A stretch of DNA of 64,000 bases from Hymenobacter convexus (GTDB lineage: Bacteria > Bacteroidota > Bacteroidia > Cytophagales > Hymenobacteraceae). Below, piece after piece: positions 32,279-40,822 of the stretch. The notes beneath the pieces were generated by a model. The model saw only the letters and a list, made by a program, of their open reading frames with translations. It searched no databases and had not been told where the DNA came from. Position numbers and translations under genes: made by a program. The stretch spans positions 806,001-870,000 of the forward strand of contig NZ_JAUQON010000001.1 of the NCBI RefSeq assembly GCF_030580955.1, in the 5' to 3' direction. Position 1 is the stretch's first letter, and every line of letters begins with the position of its first letter.

Positions 32279-33487
32279 ATGCTTTTCTTCATACGATTTG
32301 CGTGGTTTGTGGCCCTGGTGCTGCTAGCCCAACCAGCGCTGAGCCAAGCCGTCACACCAGCCGCTGCCCTGGCCCAGGCCGCCAAGCTGGAGGCAGAGAA
32401 AAAATACGAATCGGCCTACCAGATTCTCGACAAAGCCGACCCCAAAAACCAGCAGCCCGAGGTGGTGCTCCAAAAGGAAAAGCTGCTGCTCCGGTACTAC
32501 CTCATTGCCATAAACTTCCAAGCCTTCGGGCTGAAGGACCTGGCACCCGGCGAAACCGTGGAGCGGCTGCGCGGCAAAGAAGGCCAGTACAGCACGCATC
32601 TGCTCGACATCCCTAAAACGCTGACGCAGCTGCAGAAGCGCTTCCCCCAGGACTACCGCCTCAGCCAGGGCCTCGGCGACTATTATTACCGGGCCGTGCT
32701 CTGCCACTGCGGCGAGCAGGATAAAACCGAAGCCCAACTGCTCGACCTCGTGATTGCGCACTACAGCCAGGCCCACGCGCACCAGCTCGGCGATTTCATG
32801 ACCTACTACGCCGTGGGCTACGCGCACCTGGCGCAGGGGCGGGCCCAGCCCAGCGTCGCGCCGTTCGAGAAGTCCATTGCCCTGAACGCGCAGTACCCCG
32901 ATTCGCCCTACAACCTGGCCTACGCCCTCATGCTGCTCAAGGAGCCGGCCCGGGCCATTCCCTACGCGCAAACGTCGTTGCGGCTCTACACCGACCCCGA
33001 AATGAAGGCCGATGCCGCCCGCCTGCTCGGCACGCTTTACCAGCGCACCCAGCGGCCCGCCGAAGCCAAAAAAGCCCTGCTGCAAAGCCTGGACCTGCAG
33101 CCGCAGCACTACGCCACCCTGCGCAACCTGCTGGAGCTGGCCGTGAGCACCCACGCCCCGGACGCCCCCACCTGGGCCGCCCGGCTCTACCAGCTCAATC
33201 CGGCCGATGACCAGATGTTTTCCGACATCATGGACATCTACCAGGCCCAAAATCAGTGGGCCGAAGCCGAGGCCTTTTTCAGCAGCCAGCTGCCCACGGC
33301 CCCAGCCAAGCCCAGCGCCCAGGGCCTGCTGCATTTCTACGTGGCCATCCTCAACATGCAGCTCCGGCGCCCGCAGCTGGCGCGGCCCCACTTTCTGGCC
33401 GCCCAGCGCGAGCTGAAAAAAGTGGCAAAGCCGGATAACCCGATGTTTCAGCTGATTGATAAGGGCCTGGCCGAGAGCAAGCCCTAA
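32279..33487 (+). CDS. Secreted tetratricopeptide-repeat protein
   Basis: 402 aa from the ATG at 32279, which gives a signal peptide (MLFFIRFAWFVALVLLAQPALSQ). A TTG at 32249 in the same frame is rejected. TPR-like helix pairs run through the protein, for example AKLEAEKKYESAYQILDKAD, PFEKSIALNAQYPDSPYNLA and LLGTLYQRTQRPAEAKKALL. One region, YYYRAVLCHCGEQDKTEAQL, has a CHC pair. Likely a periplasmic scaffold or chaperone; the partner is unknown. It has no close downstream partner, since the next gene begins 200 bases later. Confidence 0.85.
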   Translation: MLFFIRFAWFVALVLLAQPALSQAVTPAAALAQAAKLEAEKKYESAYQILDKADPKNQQPEVVLQKEKLLLRYYLIAINFQAFGLKDLAPGETVERLRGKEGQYSTHLLDIPKTLTQLQKRFPQDYRLSQGLGDYYYRAVLCHCGEQDKTEAQLLDLVIAHYSQAHAHQLGDFMTYYAVGYAHLAQGRAQPSVAPFEKSIALNAQYPDSPYNLAYALMLLKEPARAIPYAQTSLRLYTDPEMKADAARLLGTLYQRTQRPAEAKKALLQSLDLQPQHYATLRNLLELAVSTHAPDAPTWAARLYQLNPADDQMFSDIMDIYQAQNQWAEAEAFFSSQLPTAPAKPSAQGLLHFYVAILNMQLRRPQLARPHFLAAQRELKKVAKPDNPMFQLIDKGLAESKP

Positions 33488-33686
33488 GCCAAGACGCACA
33501 AGCCCAGGAGCAGCCGGTGAGCGCGGCTAAGCGGAACCACCAAAAATAAAACGGCAACATTCTGGCCGCAGCTTGCGAATACCCTAGTTCGCCGGCCGCG
33601 CCAGTGCCCCGGTATGCCTCCGCACACCCGCCATGGCCTTCCCGCTGCAGTTCTTCCTCGAAACCGTTGTTTTACCCCACCTCCTC

Positions 33687-34031
33687 ATGGCCAAAGACAA
33701 AAAGAAGAAGCACAAGAAGGGCGATGCTTCGGAAGATATTCTGGACGTTGCCGCCTTGTCCATCAAGAAATTCCGCAAGGTGACCAGGGAAATCGGCAAG
33801 CTCAGCACCGGCCAGAAGCTGGTGGGCGGCATTGCGCTGGTAGCCGCCGGCCTCACCTACCTGGCCACCCAGGATTCGTCCGAAGCGCCCGACTCCGCGT
33901 CCAACTCCGACGAGCCGGGTCCGCTCAAGCGCTTGGCTGATAGTTTCTTGGGTGAAACGGAAGACACCCCGGCCCACCGCAAGCCCCGCAAGATTCCCAA
34001 ATTCAAGCCAGCCCCCGATTCCGAATCCTAA
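33687..34031 (+). CDS. Small basic membrane protein, pair member 1
   Basis: 114 aa from the ATG at 33687 (MAKDKKKKHKKG); an in-frame start at 33633 adds a hydrophobic leader and is less likely. Layout: Lys-rich N-terminus, amphipathic stretch (LSIKKFRKVTREI), then GKLSTGQKLVGGIALVAAGLTYLA, a membrane helix preceded by a motif it shares with the next gene, then an acidic/proline tail. Unknown function. Its neighbour starts 51 bases after the stop, so the two probably form an operon. Confidence 0.65.
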   Translation: MAKDKKKKHKKGDASEDILDVAALSIKKFRKVTREIGKLSTGQKLVGGIALVAAGLTYLATQDSSEAPDSASNSDEPGPLKRLADSFLGETEDTPAHRKPRKIPKFKPAPDSES

Positions 34032-34082
34032 ACGCCCGGAACTCATCCGGCGCGTCCACTTCCTTCAAACCAACCAGGCACC

Positions 34083-34358
34083 ATGAAAAAGACCAAGAAA
34101 AACAAAGCCGCCAAGAAAACCTCCCTGCTCGGCGGCGCTACCAAGTCGCTCAAGAAATTGGGCAAAGGCAAAGCCCTCGGCAAGCTCAGCACCACCCAGA
34201 AAGTAGTGGGCGGCGCGGCCCTGGTGGCCTTGGGCCTGAGCTACCTCTCCAAGCGCCGCGCCGCCAAAGCCATCGATGCCACGCCTCCCGCCACCAGCGC
34301 CACCTCCAACGCGCTGGCCGCCGAAGAAAGCTTGGCCGCCATGGACGGCAACGCTTAA
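34083..34358 (+). CDS. Small basic membrane protein, pair member 2
   Basis: 91 aa. A very Lys-rich N-terminus (MKKTKKNKAAKKT) precedes GKLSTTQKVVGGAALVALGLSYLS, matching pair member 1 in sequence and position. A short polar Ala/Thr tail follows. This points to tandem duplication. The basic segment could contact nucleic acid or membrane phospholipid on the cytoplasmic side. No named family recognised. A palindromic repeat starts 12 bases after the stop. Confidence 0.65.
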   Translation: MKKTKKNKAAKKTSLLGGATKSLKKLGKGKALGKLSTTQKVVGGAALVALGLSYLSKRRAAKAIDATPPATSATSNALAAEESLAAMDGNA

Positions 34359-34370
34359 ATAATATTTAGA

Positions 34371-34459
34371 ACGTCCTGCAGAGCGCAGCGAAGCATCTCG
34401 CGTGCATGAGCTAATTAAGTTGAAGCACGCGAGATGCTTCGCTGCGCTCTGCAGGACGT
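34371..34459. repeat. Palindromic repeat, family A (CAGCG variant)
   Basis: ACGTCCTGCAGAGCGCAGCG... pairs perfectly with the right arm ending CTGCAGGACGT. Compared with other copies the outer GTCATGC is GTCCTGC, and the other arm carries the matching change. Confidence 0.9.
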
Positions 34460-34488
34460 GCCACTTCTTTCCAGCCAACATAAACACG

Positions 34489-34526
34489 AAAAAAGGCTGA
34501 CGCTCTGGGAGCGTCAGCCTTTTTTT
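34489..34526. terminator. Bidirectional terminator
   Basis: AAAAAAGGCTGACGCTC, short loop, GAGCGTCAGCCTTTTTTT. It lies between convergent genes. Confidence 0.92.
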
Positions 34527-34542
34527 GTGTTCTCAAATTTCG

Positions 34543-35043
34543 TTATTCGGCGGCAGGAGCAGATGGCGCGGCAGCGGGCGGCGTGGGGCTGCCCAGGCGT
34601 ACGCGCACAGCATTAGGGCCTTTGGGACCCATTTCTACCTCAAACGTCACCTTGTCATTCTCATTAATCGTGATGCCGCCCAAGGCGTTGGCATGCACGA
34701 AAATGCTTTCCTGGCTCTGCGCGTCGCGGATGAAGCCGTAGCCTTTCGAGCTGTTGAAGAACGTGACGGAGCCGGAGCGCATCGTGTCTTCGGGCTCCCG
34801 GTCTTCCTGCTTGGCCACGCTGATGCGAATGTCCTCGTCCTTGATGACGCGCTTCTTGGTGGGGTCGGGCGGGGTGGAGGTGATGTTGCCGTTTTCGTCA
34901 ACGTAGGCAAACATTTCTTCCAGCGCTGCGCCGGATTTGGCGTTGGCCTGGCGCTCGGCTTTGCGCTCTTCCTTTTCGGTTTTCTTCTTGGCGCGCTTTT
35001 TCTCGTTGTCTTTCTTACCAAATGTCTCTTGAGACCTACCCAT
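34543..35043 (-). CDS. Cold-shock domain protein with basic N-terminal extension
   Basis: 166 aa from the ATG at 35043 (MGRSQETFGKKDNEKKRAKK); a longer in-frame reading back to 35559 overlaps rlmF and is not coding. A charged Lys/Glu coiled segment covers residues 10-40. The cold-shock barrel occupies about residues 88-150, with both RNA-binding motifs present (SKGYGFIRD and SIFVHANAL). A Pro/Ala tail ends the protein. It is a typical Bacteroidota single-CSD protein, probably an RNA chaperone. The leader to rlmF is about 116 bases. Confidence 0.93.
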   Translation of the reverse strand: MGRSQETFGKKDNEKKRAKKKTEKEERKAERQANAKSGAALEEMFAYVDENGNITSTPPDPTKKRVIKDEDIRISVAKQEDREPEDTMRSGSVTFFNSSKGYGFIRDAQSQESIFVHANALGGITINENDKVTFEVEMGPKGPNAVRVRLGSPTPPAAAPSAPAAE

Positions 35044-35159
35044 AGTATTTGTTTTGTTGCTAATTCGGTGGTGCGGCGGGGCTTGGTGGGGGAAAGGCGG
35101 CCCCGCTGCGGAGTGGATTATCACGAAGATACGCAATATTCGGAGCCTTTCCGCGGGGC

Positions 35160-36149
35160 TTAGTCGCGGGCCTCGCTCCAGCGCGTTTTTCGCCAGGCTT
35201 CCCGCTGCTGCGGCTTGAGGAAAGTCCAGGCCACGAGGCGGCTTTTCTTCTGGCCCTGAGCCATTTCGATGGTGCGCACGTCGGTGGCGCCGGCCGTTTG
35301 CAGAGCGCGGTACACGCCGGGCAGCGTTTCTTTTTTCGACACCAGCGAGGTGTACCAGTAAGCTGAAGTGGGCCGCCGGCCGCTTTCCTGCACCATGCGC
35401 CGGATGAAGCCGGCCTCGCCACCCTCGCACCACAGCTCGTTGTTCTGGCCGCCGAAATTTAGGGTGGGGCGCGGGCCGCGCTGTGTGCCCAGGGCCGCTG
35501 TTTTGCGCTGCGTGCCGGCCGCCGCCTCGGCCGCCGAGGCGTGGAAGGGCGGGTTGCACATCGTCAGGTCGAACACCTCGCCGGCCTGAATGAGGCCGTC
35601 GAAAATGCGGGTGCGGGCCGGCTGCAGGCGTGCCTCGATGGCGCCGGCTAGGCTGGGGTTGGCAGCTTCAATCTGCTGGGCGGCGCGCACGGCCACGCCG
35701 TCCACATCGGAGCCCACGAAGTGCCAGCCGTATGCGCGCCGGCCGATGATGGGGTAGATGCAGTTGGCGCCCACGCCCACGTCGAGCACCGTGATGTCCT
35801 CGCCGGGCGGCAGGGTGCCGCCGTTGCTTTCGGCCAGCAAATCGGCCAGGTAATGCACGTAATCGGCCCGGCCGGGGATGGGCGGGCACAGGTAGCCTTT
35901 CGGAATATCCCAGTGCTCGATGCCGTAGAACTGCTTCAGCAAGGCCCGGTTGAGGGCTTTCACGGCGGCCGGGTCGGCAAAATCAATCGACAGGTTGCCG
36001 AATTTGTTTGGCTGCACAAAGGCCGCCAGCGCCGGGCTGGCCTGGCTGAGCTGCGGAAAATCATAGGGCGCGCGGTGCGGGTTGCGCGGGTGCAGCTGCT
36101 CCTTTTCGGTGGGGGCGATGGGAGCGGGGGCGGGGTTGGGTTTTTTCAT
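35160..36149 (-). CDS. rlmF: 23S rRNA (adenine(1618)-N6)-methyltransferase
   Basis: 329 aa from the ATG at 36149. RlmF blocks are clear: HPRNPHRAPYDFPQLSQ at the N-terminus; GYLCPPIPGRADYVHYLADL; SAM site VLDVGVGANCIYPIIGRRAY; catalytic NPPF in DLTMCNPPFHASAAEA; then NFGGQNNELWCEGGEAGFI and YTSLVSKKETLPGVYRAL. It methylates A1618 of 23S rRNA in late ribosome assembly. Length and motif order fit the family. Same strand as the cold-shock gene downstream. Confidence 0.95.
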   Translation of the reverse strand: MKKPNPAPAPIAPTEKEQLHPRNPHRAPYDFPQLSQASPALAAFVQPNKFGNLSIDFADPAAVKALNRALLKQFYGIEHWDIPKGYLCPPIPGRADYVHYLADLLAESNGGTLPPGEDITVLDVGVGANCIYPIIGRRAYGWHFVGSDVDGVAVRAAQQIEAANPSLAGAIEARLQPARTRIFDGLIQAGEVFDLTMCNPPFHASAAEAAAGTQRKTAALGTQRGPRPTLNFGGQNNELWCEGGEAGFIRRMVQESGRRPTSAYWYTSLVSKKETLPGVYRALQTAGATDVRTIEMAQGQKKSRLVAWTFLKPQQREAWRKTRWSEARD

Positions 36150-36168
36150 GAGAGAACACACAATAGAG

Positions 36169-36278
36169 CGTCATGCAGAGCGCAGCGAAGCATCTTGCCC
36201 GCCACCACTAATCAGTGACGACTACACGAATTGAGTTACTTGTGGCGGTAAAGATGCTTCGCTGCGCTCTGCATGACG
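36169..36278. repeat. Palindromic repeat, family A (CAGCG variant)
   Basis: CGTCATGCAGAGCGCAGCGA... and its complement, with inner arms CCGCCAC (36209)/GTGGCGG (36242) interrupted by small mismatches. It lies just upstream of rlmF, in its promoter region. Confidence 0.9.
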
Positions 36279-36297
36279 TTCCAGCGACACATTACTG

Positions 36298-37125
36298 CTA
36301 CGTCGTCTTATACAAATACCAACCATCGCCGAGCGGCTTGAGCACGATGAGGTGCTCGGGCGTCATGGCCGGCAGTTGGGCGCGGTCGGCCTGATAGAGC
36401 AGGCCCACCGTGCTGTTCACCTTGCCGCCGATGACGAACTCCAGGCAGCTCGCGCAGCCGGTTTCGCGGCGCGTCACGCGGCTCAGAAACAGCTTGCGGA
36501 GCAGGGCGTGCACGGCGGGGTTGGCATTGGCGGCTTTTTCGCCGGTGGCCGCGCTGTCGGGTGTAAAGTACTTTCCTGCCTGCACCAAGCGTAGCACCTT
36601 GCGGAAATCGGCCCGGTTTTTCCGGAAGTGGGCGGCAATGTCGGCGTCGGCGGCCGTCCACAGGCGCAGGTTGCCCACGGTGAAGGCGTGGCTGGCGTCG
36701 GGGTGCTTGCGGTCGTAGTCGGCCACTTCGGCTGGCGGCAAATTCGAAAGCAGCTCCACCATGGGCGGCCCGAGGTGCGTCATGGCCAGGTTGCGGATGG
36801 CCTGCAGCTTCCAGGCGTCGCCTGCTTTGGCGAAGTGCAGGTAGAAGTCGCGGCGCTCGGCGGGCCCCAGCAACTCCACGGCTACCACGGCGGTGCTGTC
36901 GCCCTGCGCCACCAGCTGGCAGGTGCGCTGCAATTGGGGCGGAATCTGCTGGCCCAGGGTTTCGCGCTTGGCCTGGCCGGCGGCCTCGCAGCAGAGGTAG
37001 TCCTTCATCTCGGCCCAGCCCGTGGGCGCCACAAACCGCTCGGCAATCTGGAGCGGCGCGAGGGGCGGGGCCGTGGCGGCGGCGGCCGGCAGCCACAGGC
37101 AAAGAAGCAGGAACAGGTATTTCAT
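36298..37125 (-). CDS. Secreted hypothetical protein
   Basis: 275 aa with a signal peptide (MKYLFLLLCLWLPAAAATAP). The mature part is mixed alpha/beta, with cysteine pairs at KDYLCCEAAG and TGCASCLEF. The CCxxxG and CASC elements hint at disulfides or a metal site. The opening QIAERFVAPTGWAEMKDYLC and the closing LIVLKPLGDGWYLYKT recall the SnoaL/NTF2-like lumped families, but I cannot place it. Divergent from the S41 peptidase gene by 80 bases. Confidence 0.7.
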   Translation of the reverse strand: MKYLFLLLCLWLPAAAATAPPLAPLQIAERFVAPTGWAEMKDYLCCEAAGQAKRETLGQQIPPQLQRTCQLVAQGDSTAVVAVELLGPAERRDFYLHFAKAGDAWKLQAIRNLAMTHLGPPMVELLSNLPPAEVADYDRKHPDASHAFTVGNLRLWTAADADIAAHFRKNRADFRKVLRLVQAGKYFTPDSAATGEKAANANPAVHALLRKLFLSRVTRRETGCASCLEFVIGGKVNSTVGLLYQADRAQLPAMTPEHLIVLKPLGDGWYLYKTT

Positions 37126-37205
37126 TCGGAAGCTAACGGCAAAACAGCCGGCTTAAATTCCGGAATGCCCGCGCAATATGGGGCCCGGGCGCGTTTCTTT
37201 GCCGC

Positions 37206-38489
37206 ATGAAGCGTTGGCGGTTCCGGTTTGGGCTAGGGGTGCTGGTGCTGCTGATGGCCGCCGGATTGGCCGCCCAAACGCCGCCGCTCACCCACGAGCA
37301 ATACCTGGAGGACTTCGATTTTTTCTGGGAAACCGTCCGGGACCATTACGGCTACTTCAACCAGAAGCAAACCGACTGGCCGCGGGTGCGCACCATCTAC
37401 CGGGCCCAAGCCGACACCGTGCGCAGCCGCCGCGCCTTCGTGCGCTTGCTCGAAAATGCCCTGGCCGAACTCTACGACAACCACGCCAGCCTGAACACCA
37501 ACCGGCCCGACTCGCGCCGCCTCGTGCCCACCGGCACCGATGTGTGGGCCACCTTCGTGAACGGCCAGGCCGTGGTGCAGCAAGTCCGGGCCGGCTACGG
37601 GGCCGAGAAAGTGGGCGTGAAGCCCGGCGCCGTCATCGAAGCCGTAAACGGCGTGCCCGTAGCCGAAGCCCTGCGCCCCTTGCTGGCCCAAACGCTGCAC
37701 CGGCCCGACCCCGCCGCCCGCAATTTTGCCCTGGGCCAACTGCTGGCCGGCGACCACCGCACTCCCCGCACCTGGACCATGCGCCTGGGCACCCGCACCT
37801 TCACGGCCCAGCCCGACGTGCCGGTATCGCTGCTCGAAACCACGCCCTACCGAGGTTTGCTGGCAGCGAAGCGCCTGGGCGACAAAGGCACCATTGGCTA
37901 TATCAAACTCAACAACAGCCTGGGCGACAACCGCCTCATTGCCAAATTCGACAGCGCCCTGACGGCGCTCAAAGGCACTGAAAGACTCATTCTTGACCTG
38001 CGCGAAACGCCCAGCGGCGGCAACACCACCGTGGCTCGCGCCATCATGGGGCGCTTCATCGAGAAGGAAATGCCCTACCAACGCCACGAGCTGCCCAACG
38101 AGGAAGCCGAAACCGGCATCCCGCGCCGGTGGCTGGAACTGGTGGCCCCGCGCGGCCCGCGCTACCCCAAGCCAGTGGTAGTGCTGGAGGGCCGCTGGAC
38201 GGGCAGCATGGGCGAGGGCCTGGCCATCGGCTTCGACGCCCTGCACCGCGCCACCCTCGTCGGCACCGAAATGGCCCAGCTCCGAGGGGCCATCTATTCC
38301 TATAAATTGCCGCACTCCGGCATCGGGTTCAGCTTCCCCGTCGAGCGCCTTTATCACATCAACGGCCGCCCCCGCGAAAACTATCAGCCGCCTTTTACGG
38401 TGGATTTAGTCAAGGCCGCGCAGCAGCCCAAGCCCAGCCCCGACCCTGTGATGAAGCAGGCGCTCAGTATACTGGAACACAAGAACTAG
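37206..38489 (+). CDS. S41 family (C-terminal processing) peptidase, secreted
   Basis: 427 aa with a signal peptide (RFGLGVLVLLMAAGLAAQ). The N-terminal helical part (YLEDFDFFWETVRDHYGYFN) is typical of tricorn/IRBP-like S41 members. A degenerate PDZ-like segment follows (AEKVGVKPGAVIEAVNGVPV). The protease core has IGYIKLNNSL, LILDLRETPSGGNT and the nucleophile S334 in WTGSMGEGLAIGFDAL. The expected Lys base is not obvious, so the Ser/His/Glu or Ser/Lys arrangement is uncertain. Presumed periplasmic protein processing. A TTTCTTTG box ends 4 bases before the ATG. Confidence 0.88.
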   Translation: MKRWRFRFGLGVLVLLMAAGLAAQTPPLTHEQYLEDFDFFWETVRDHYGYFNQKQTDWPRVRTIYRAQADTVRSRRAFVRLLENALAELYDNHASLNTNRPDSRRLVPTGTDVWATFVNGQAVVQQVRAGYGAEKVGVKPGAVIEAVNGVPVAEALRPLLAQTLHRPDPAARNFALGQLLAGDHRTPRTWTMRLGTRTFTAQPDVPVSLLETTPYRGLLAAKRLGDKGTIGYIKLNNSLGDNRLIAKFDSALTALKGTERLILDLRETPSGGNTTVARAIMGRFIEKEMPYQRHELPNEEAETGIPRRWLELVAPRGPRYPKPVVVLEGRWTGSMGEGLAIGFDALHRATLVGTEMAQLRGAIYSYKLPHSGIGFSFPVERLYHINGRPRENYQPPFTVDLVKAAQQPKPSPDPVMKQALSILEHKN

Positions 38490-38501
38490 CGCCGGTTGGC
38501 G

Positions 38502-39608
38502 TTAGCGTGGGCGCGCCGGGCCACGTCCGCCGCTTTTGCCCGCGCCCGAAGGCCGGCTGCCGGTACTGCCGGGCCGGCTTTTCTGCGGCCGGGCAGTACC
38601 GCCGGGGCCGACGCTTTTGGGCCGCTGGGGTGATGGGGCCGAGCTTTTGGGCCGCGATGAGCCGCCGGGACCAGCCTTGGCGGGGCGCTTGCTGCCGGGC
38701 GTGATTTTGCCAGTGGCGGGGTCCTTTTCGGGGCGTGGGCCCCACCAGCCGGTGCCCGAGGGGTTGAACATCGACGGCGGGCCGGGCTTGCGCGGCTTGG
38801 GTTTGCCGGCCTGGCCATCGGCGGCGTCGCCTGCGGCTTTGCGGGCCGGCGCTTTGCGGCTGCGGCCGCCGGACGCTTCCTCGGTGCCGCTCGATTTGGC
38901 CACCATCTTCATGATGCCGGCCAGCTCCTCGGGCGTCAGCTCGCGCCAGTCGCCCACGGGCAGGCCTTTCAGCGTCACGTTCATGATGCGGACGCGTTCC
39001 AGCTTCAGCACTTCGTAGCCGAAATGCTCCACCATGCGCCGAATCTGACGATTGAGGCCCTGCACCAGCGTGATGCGGAAGATGTAGGGCGTTTCCTTCT
39101 GGATGACGCACTTTTTGGTGACGGTGCCCAGCATCGGGATGCCGTTGGCCATTTCGTCGAGCATGCGGTCGGTGAGAATGCGGTCCACCGTCACCACGTA
39201 CTCCTTTTCGTGCTGGTTGCCGGCCCGCAGAATCTTGTTCACGATGTCGCCGTCGCTGGTCAGGAAAATCAGGCCTGACGAATCTTTATCCAATCGCCCG
39301 ATGGGGAACACACGGGCGGCGTGGTTCACGTAGTCCACGATGTTGCCGCGCACGCCCGGCTCCGAGGTACTCGTCACGCCCACCGGCTTGTTGAAGGCCA
39401 GGTACACGGCATCTTCGGCCTGCTTGGGCTCCAGCTTGTGGCCGTTCACGCTCACCCGGTCGCGCGGACCCACCTGGTCGCCGATTTTGGCGGGCTTGCC
39501 GTTGAGCAGCACGGCACCCTCGGCGATGTAGCGGTCGGCCTCGCGGCGCGAGCACAGGCCGCTTTCGCTGATGAATTTGTTGAGGCGGGTGGCGGAGCTG
39601 GACGGCAT
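38502..39608 (-). CDS. rluF: 23S rRNA pseudouridine(2604) synthase, with long basic tail
   Basis: 368 aa from the ATG at 39608 ([20 protein letters not shown]); a reading back to 39752 crosses the promoter and repeats. Residues 5-60 are an S4 RNA-binding domain ([20 protein letters not shown]). The synthase core has [20 protein letters not shown] with the catalytic Asp, then [49 protein letters not shown] and [20 protein letters not shown], which is RluF rather than RsuA/RluB/RluE. The last about 110 residues are Arg/Lys/Gly/Pro-rich, disordered and absent from E. coli RluF. Convergent with the S41 gene, 12 bases apart. Confidence 0.93.
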   Translation of the reverse strand: MPSSSATRLNKFISESGLCSRREADRYIAEGAVLLNGKPAKIGDQVGPRDRVSVNGHKLEPKQAEDAVYLAFNKPVGVTSTSEPGVRGNIVDYVNHAARVFPIGRLDKDSSGLIFLTSDGDIVNKILRAGNQHEKEYVVTVDRILTDRMLDEMANGIPMLGTVTKKCVIQKETPYIFRITLVQGLNRQIRRMVEHFGYEVLKLERVRIMNVTLKGLPVGDWRELTPEELAGIMKMVAKSSGTEEASGGRSRKAPARKAAGDAADGQAGKPKPRKPGPPSMFNPSGTGWWGPRPEKDPATGKITPGSKRPAKAGPGGSSRPKSSAPSPQRPKSVGPGGTARPQKSRPGSTGSRPSGAGKSGGRGPARPR

Positions 39609-39672
39609 ACGAAGCGGCGAATTGGTTGAAAACGAAACGCGGCAGCTAAAGCAACGAACGTCTCGGAGGGCA

Positions 39673-39680
39673 CAAAGGTA
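39673..39680 (-). promoter_or_regulatory. -7 box (TACCTTTG) of rluF
   Basis: Minus-strand TACCTTTG, exact TAnnTTTG, 65 bases before the rluF start. It supports the start at 39608. No clear -33 box. Confidence 0.5.
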
Positions 39681-39690
39681 CGCCCGAGGG

Positions 39691-39756
39691 TAGCGCGGAC
39701 TTTTAGTCCGCGAAGGGGATAGGAGAACGTCATGCAGAGCGCAGCGAAGCATCTCG
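39691..39756. repeat. Partial palindromic repeats of families B and A side by side
   Basis: TAGCGCGGACTTTTAGTCCG... (39691-39712, a single-arm family B hairpin) is followed by a lone left arm of family A, ACGTCATGCAGAGCGCAGCG... (39727-39756), with no right arm. It appears to be a degraded composite. Confidence 0.75.
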
Positions 39757-39855
39757 GGTTTACGCCACTAGCGGTGCTATTATATAGAAGAACAACCTGC
39801 GCCCGCGCCGCCCGTTAGCCCAACCATACTATCCAATAATCACTGAATTACCCAG

Positions 39856-40725
39856 ATGTCTGACAAACCCACTATTTTCCCGCCCCAGAGCCAGGACGCG
39901 GGCGCCGGCAAGCCCGGCCTCGAATACAAGATGACGCCCGAGCCTGAGTACATCCGCGACGGCTACAAGGGCGCCGATAAACTGAAGGGTAAAGTGGCCC
40001 TCATCACGGGCGGCGACTCCGGCATCGGGCGCGCCGTGGCCGTGCATTTCGCCGTGGAAGGCGCCGACGTGGCCATTTGCTACTTCCCCACCGAGCAACA
40101 GGACGCCGAAAAGGTGCAGGAACTGGTGCAGGCCCACGGCCGCCGCTGCCTGCTGCTGCCCGGCGACCTGAAGTCGCCCGCCTTCTGCCAGGAAATCGTG
40201 GACCGCACTGTGGCCGAACTGGGCGGCCTCAACATTCTGGTGAACAACGCCGCCGAGCAAAACTGGCACGACTCGTTGGAAGATATTAAGGATGAGGAAC
40301 TGGACAGTATTTTCAACCTGAACATCATCGCCATGTTCCGCATTTCGCGGGCCGCGCTCAAGCACCTCACAGAAGGCGATTCCATCATCAACACCGCCTC
40401 GGTGAACGGCTTCAAGGGCAATGAGATGCTGCTGGACTACACTTCCACCAAGGGCGCCATCACGGCCTTCACGCGGGCGCTGTCGCTGCAGCTCATCAAG
40501 AAAGGCATTCGGGTAAACTCGGTGGCGCCGGGCCCTATCTGGACGCCCTTCATCACCGGCGTGGGCTTGCTGAAGCTGCCTCTGTTTGGGCACGACGTGC
40601 CGATGGGCCGCGCCGGGCAACCGTCGGAAGTGGCACCGGCCTATGTGTTTCTGGCGTCGGAAGATGCCTCGTACTTCTCGGGCCAGACCTTGCACCCGAA
40701 CGGCGGCTCGGTGGTGAACGCCTAA
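39856..40725 (+). CDS. SDR-family oxidoreductase (general stress protein 39/YghA-like)
   Basis: 289 aa. The long N-terminal segment before the Rossmann fold (PQSQDAGAGKPGLEYKMTPE, then PEYIRDGYKGADKLKGK) is characteristic of the GSP39/YghA group. NAD(P) site VALITGGDSGIGRAVAVHFA; NNAAEQ; catalytic Ser in IINTASVNGFKG and Tyr-X3-Lys in DYTSTKGAITAF; end FLASEDASYFSGQTLHPNGG. Predicted NAD(P)-dependent reductase or dehydrogenase of small carbonyls, stress-linked in other bacteria. Single gene. Confidence 0.94.
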   Translation: MSDKPTIFPPQSQDAGAGKPGLEYKMTPEPEYIRDGYKGADKLKGKVALITGGDSGIGRAVAVHFAVEGADVAICYFPTEQQDAEKVQELVQAHGRRCLLLPGDLKSPAFCQEIVDRTVAELGGLNILVNNAAEQNWHDSLEDIKDEELDSIFNLNIIAMFRISRAALKHLTEGDSIINTASVNGFKGNEMLLDYTSTKGAITAFTRALSLQLIKKGIRVNSVAPGPIWTPFITGVGLLKLPLFGHDVPMGRAGQPSEVAPAYVFLASEDASYFSGQTLHPNGGSVVNA

Positions 40726-40822
40726 GGCCCGTGACCGGTGGGGAATAACCCCGCCCCAAGCGCTACCGTATCAGCCCCTAAAAATGGCTACATCGCCGTT
40801 TACAATTTCTTAACCGCTTCCC

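Noticed and set aside
31516-32385. 289-residue minus-strand frame spanning DUF805 and its upstream gap
   Set aside because: It runs antisense or out of frame through DUF805 and the TPR gene start, with no domain or signal; a shadow of composition.
34543-35559. Long minus-strand frame through the cold-shock gene and into rlmF
   Set aside because: Its upstream 170 residues overlap the rlmF coding frame and have no family resemblance; the real start is the ATG at 35043.
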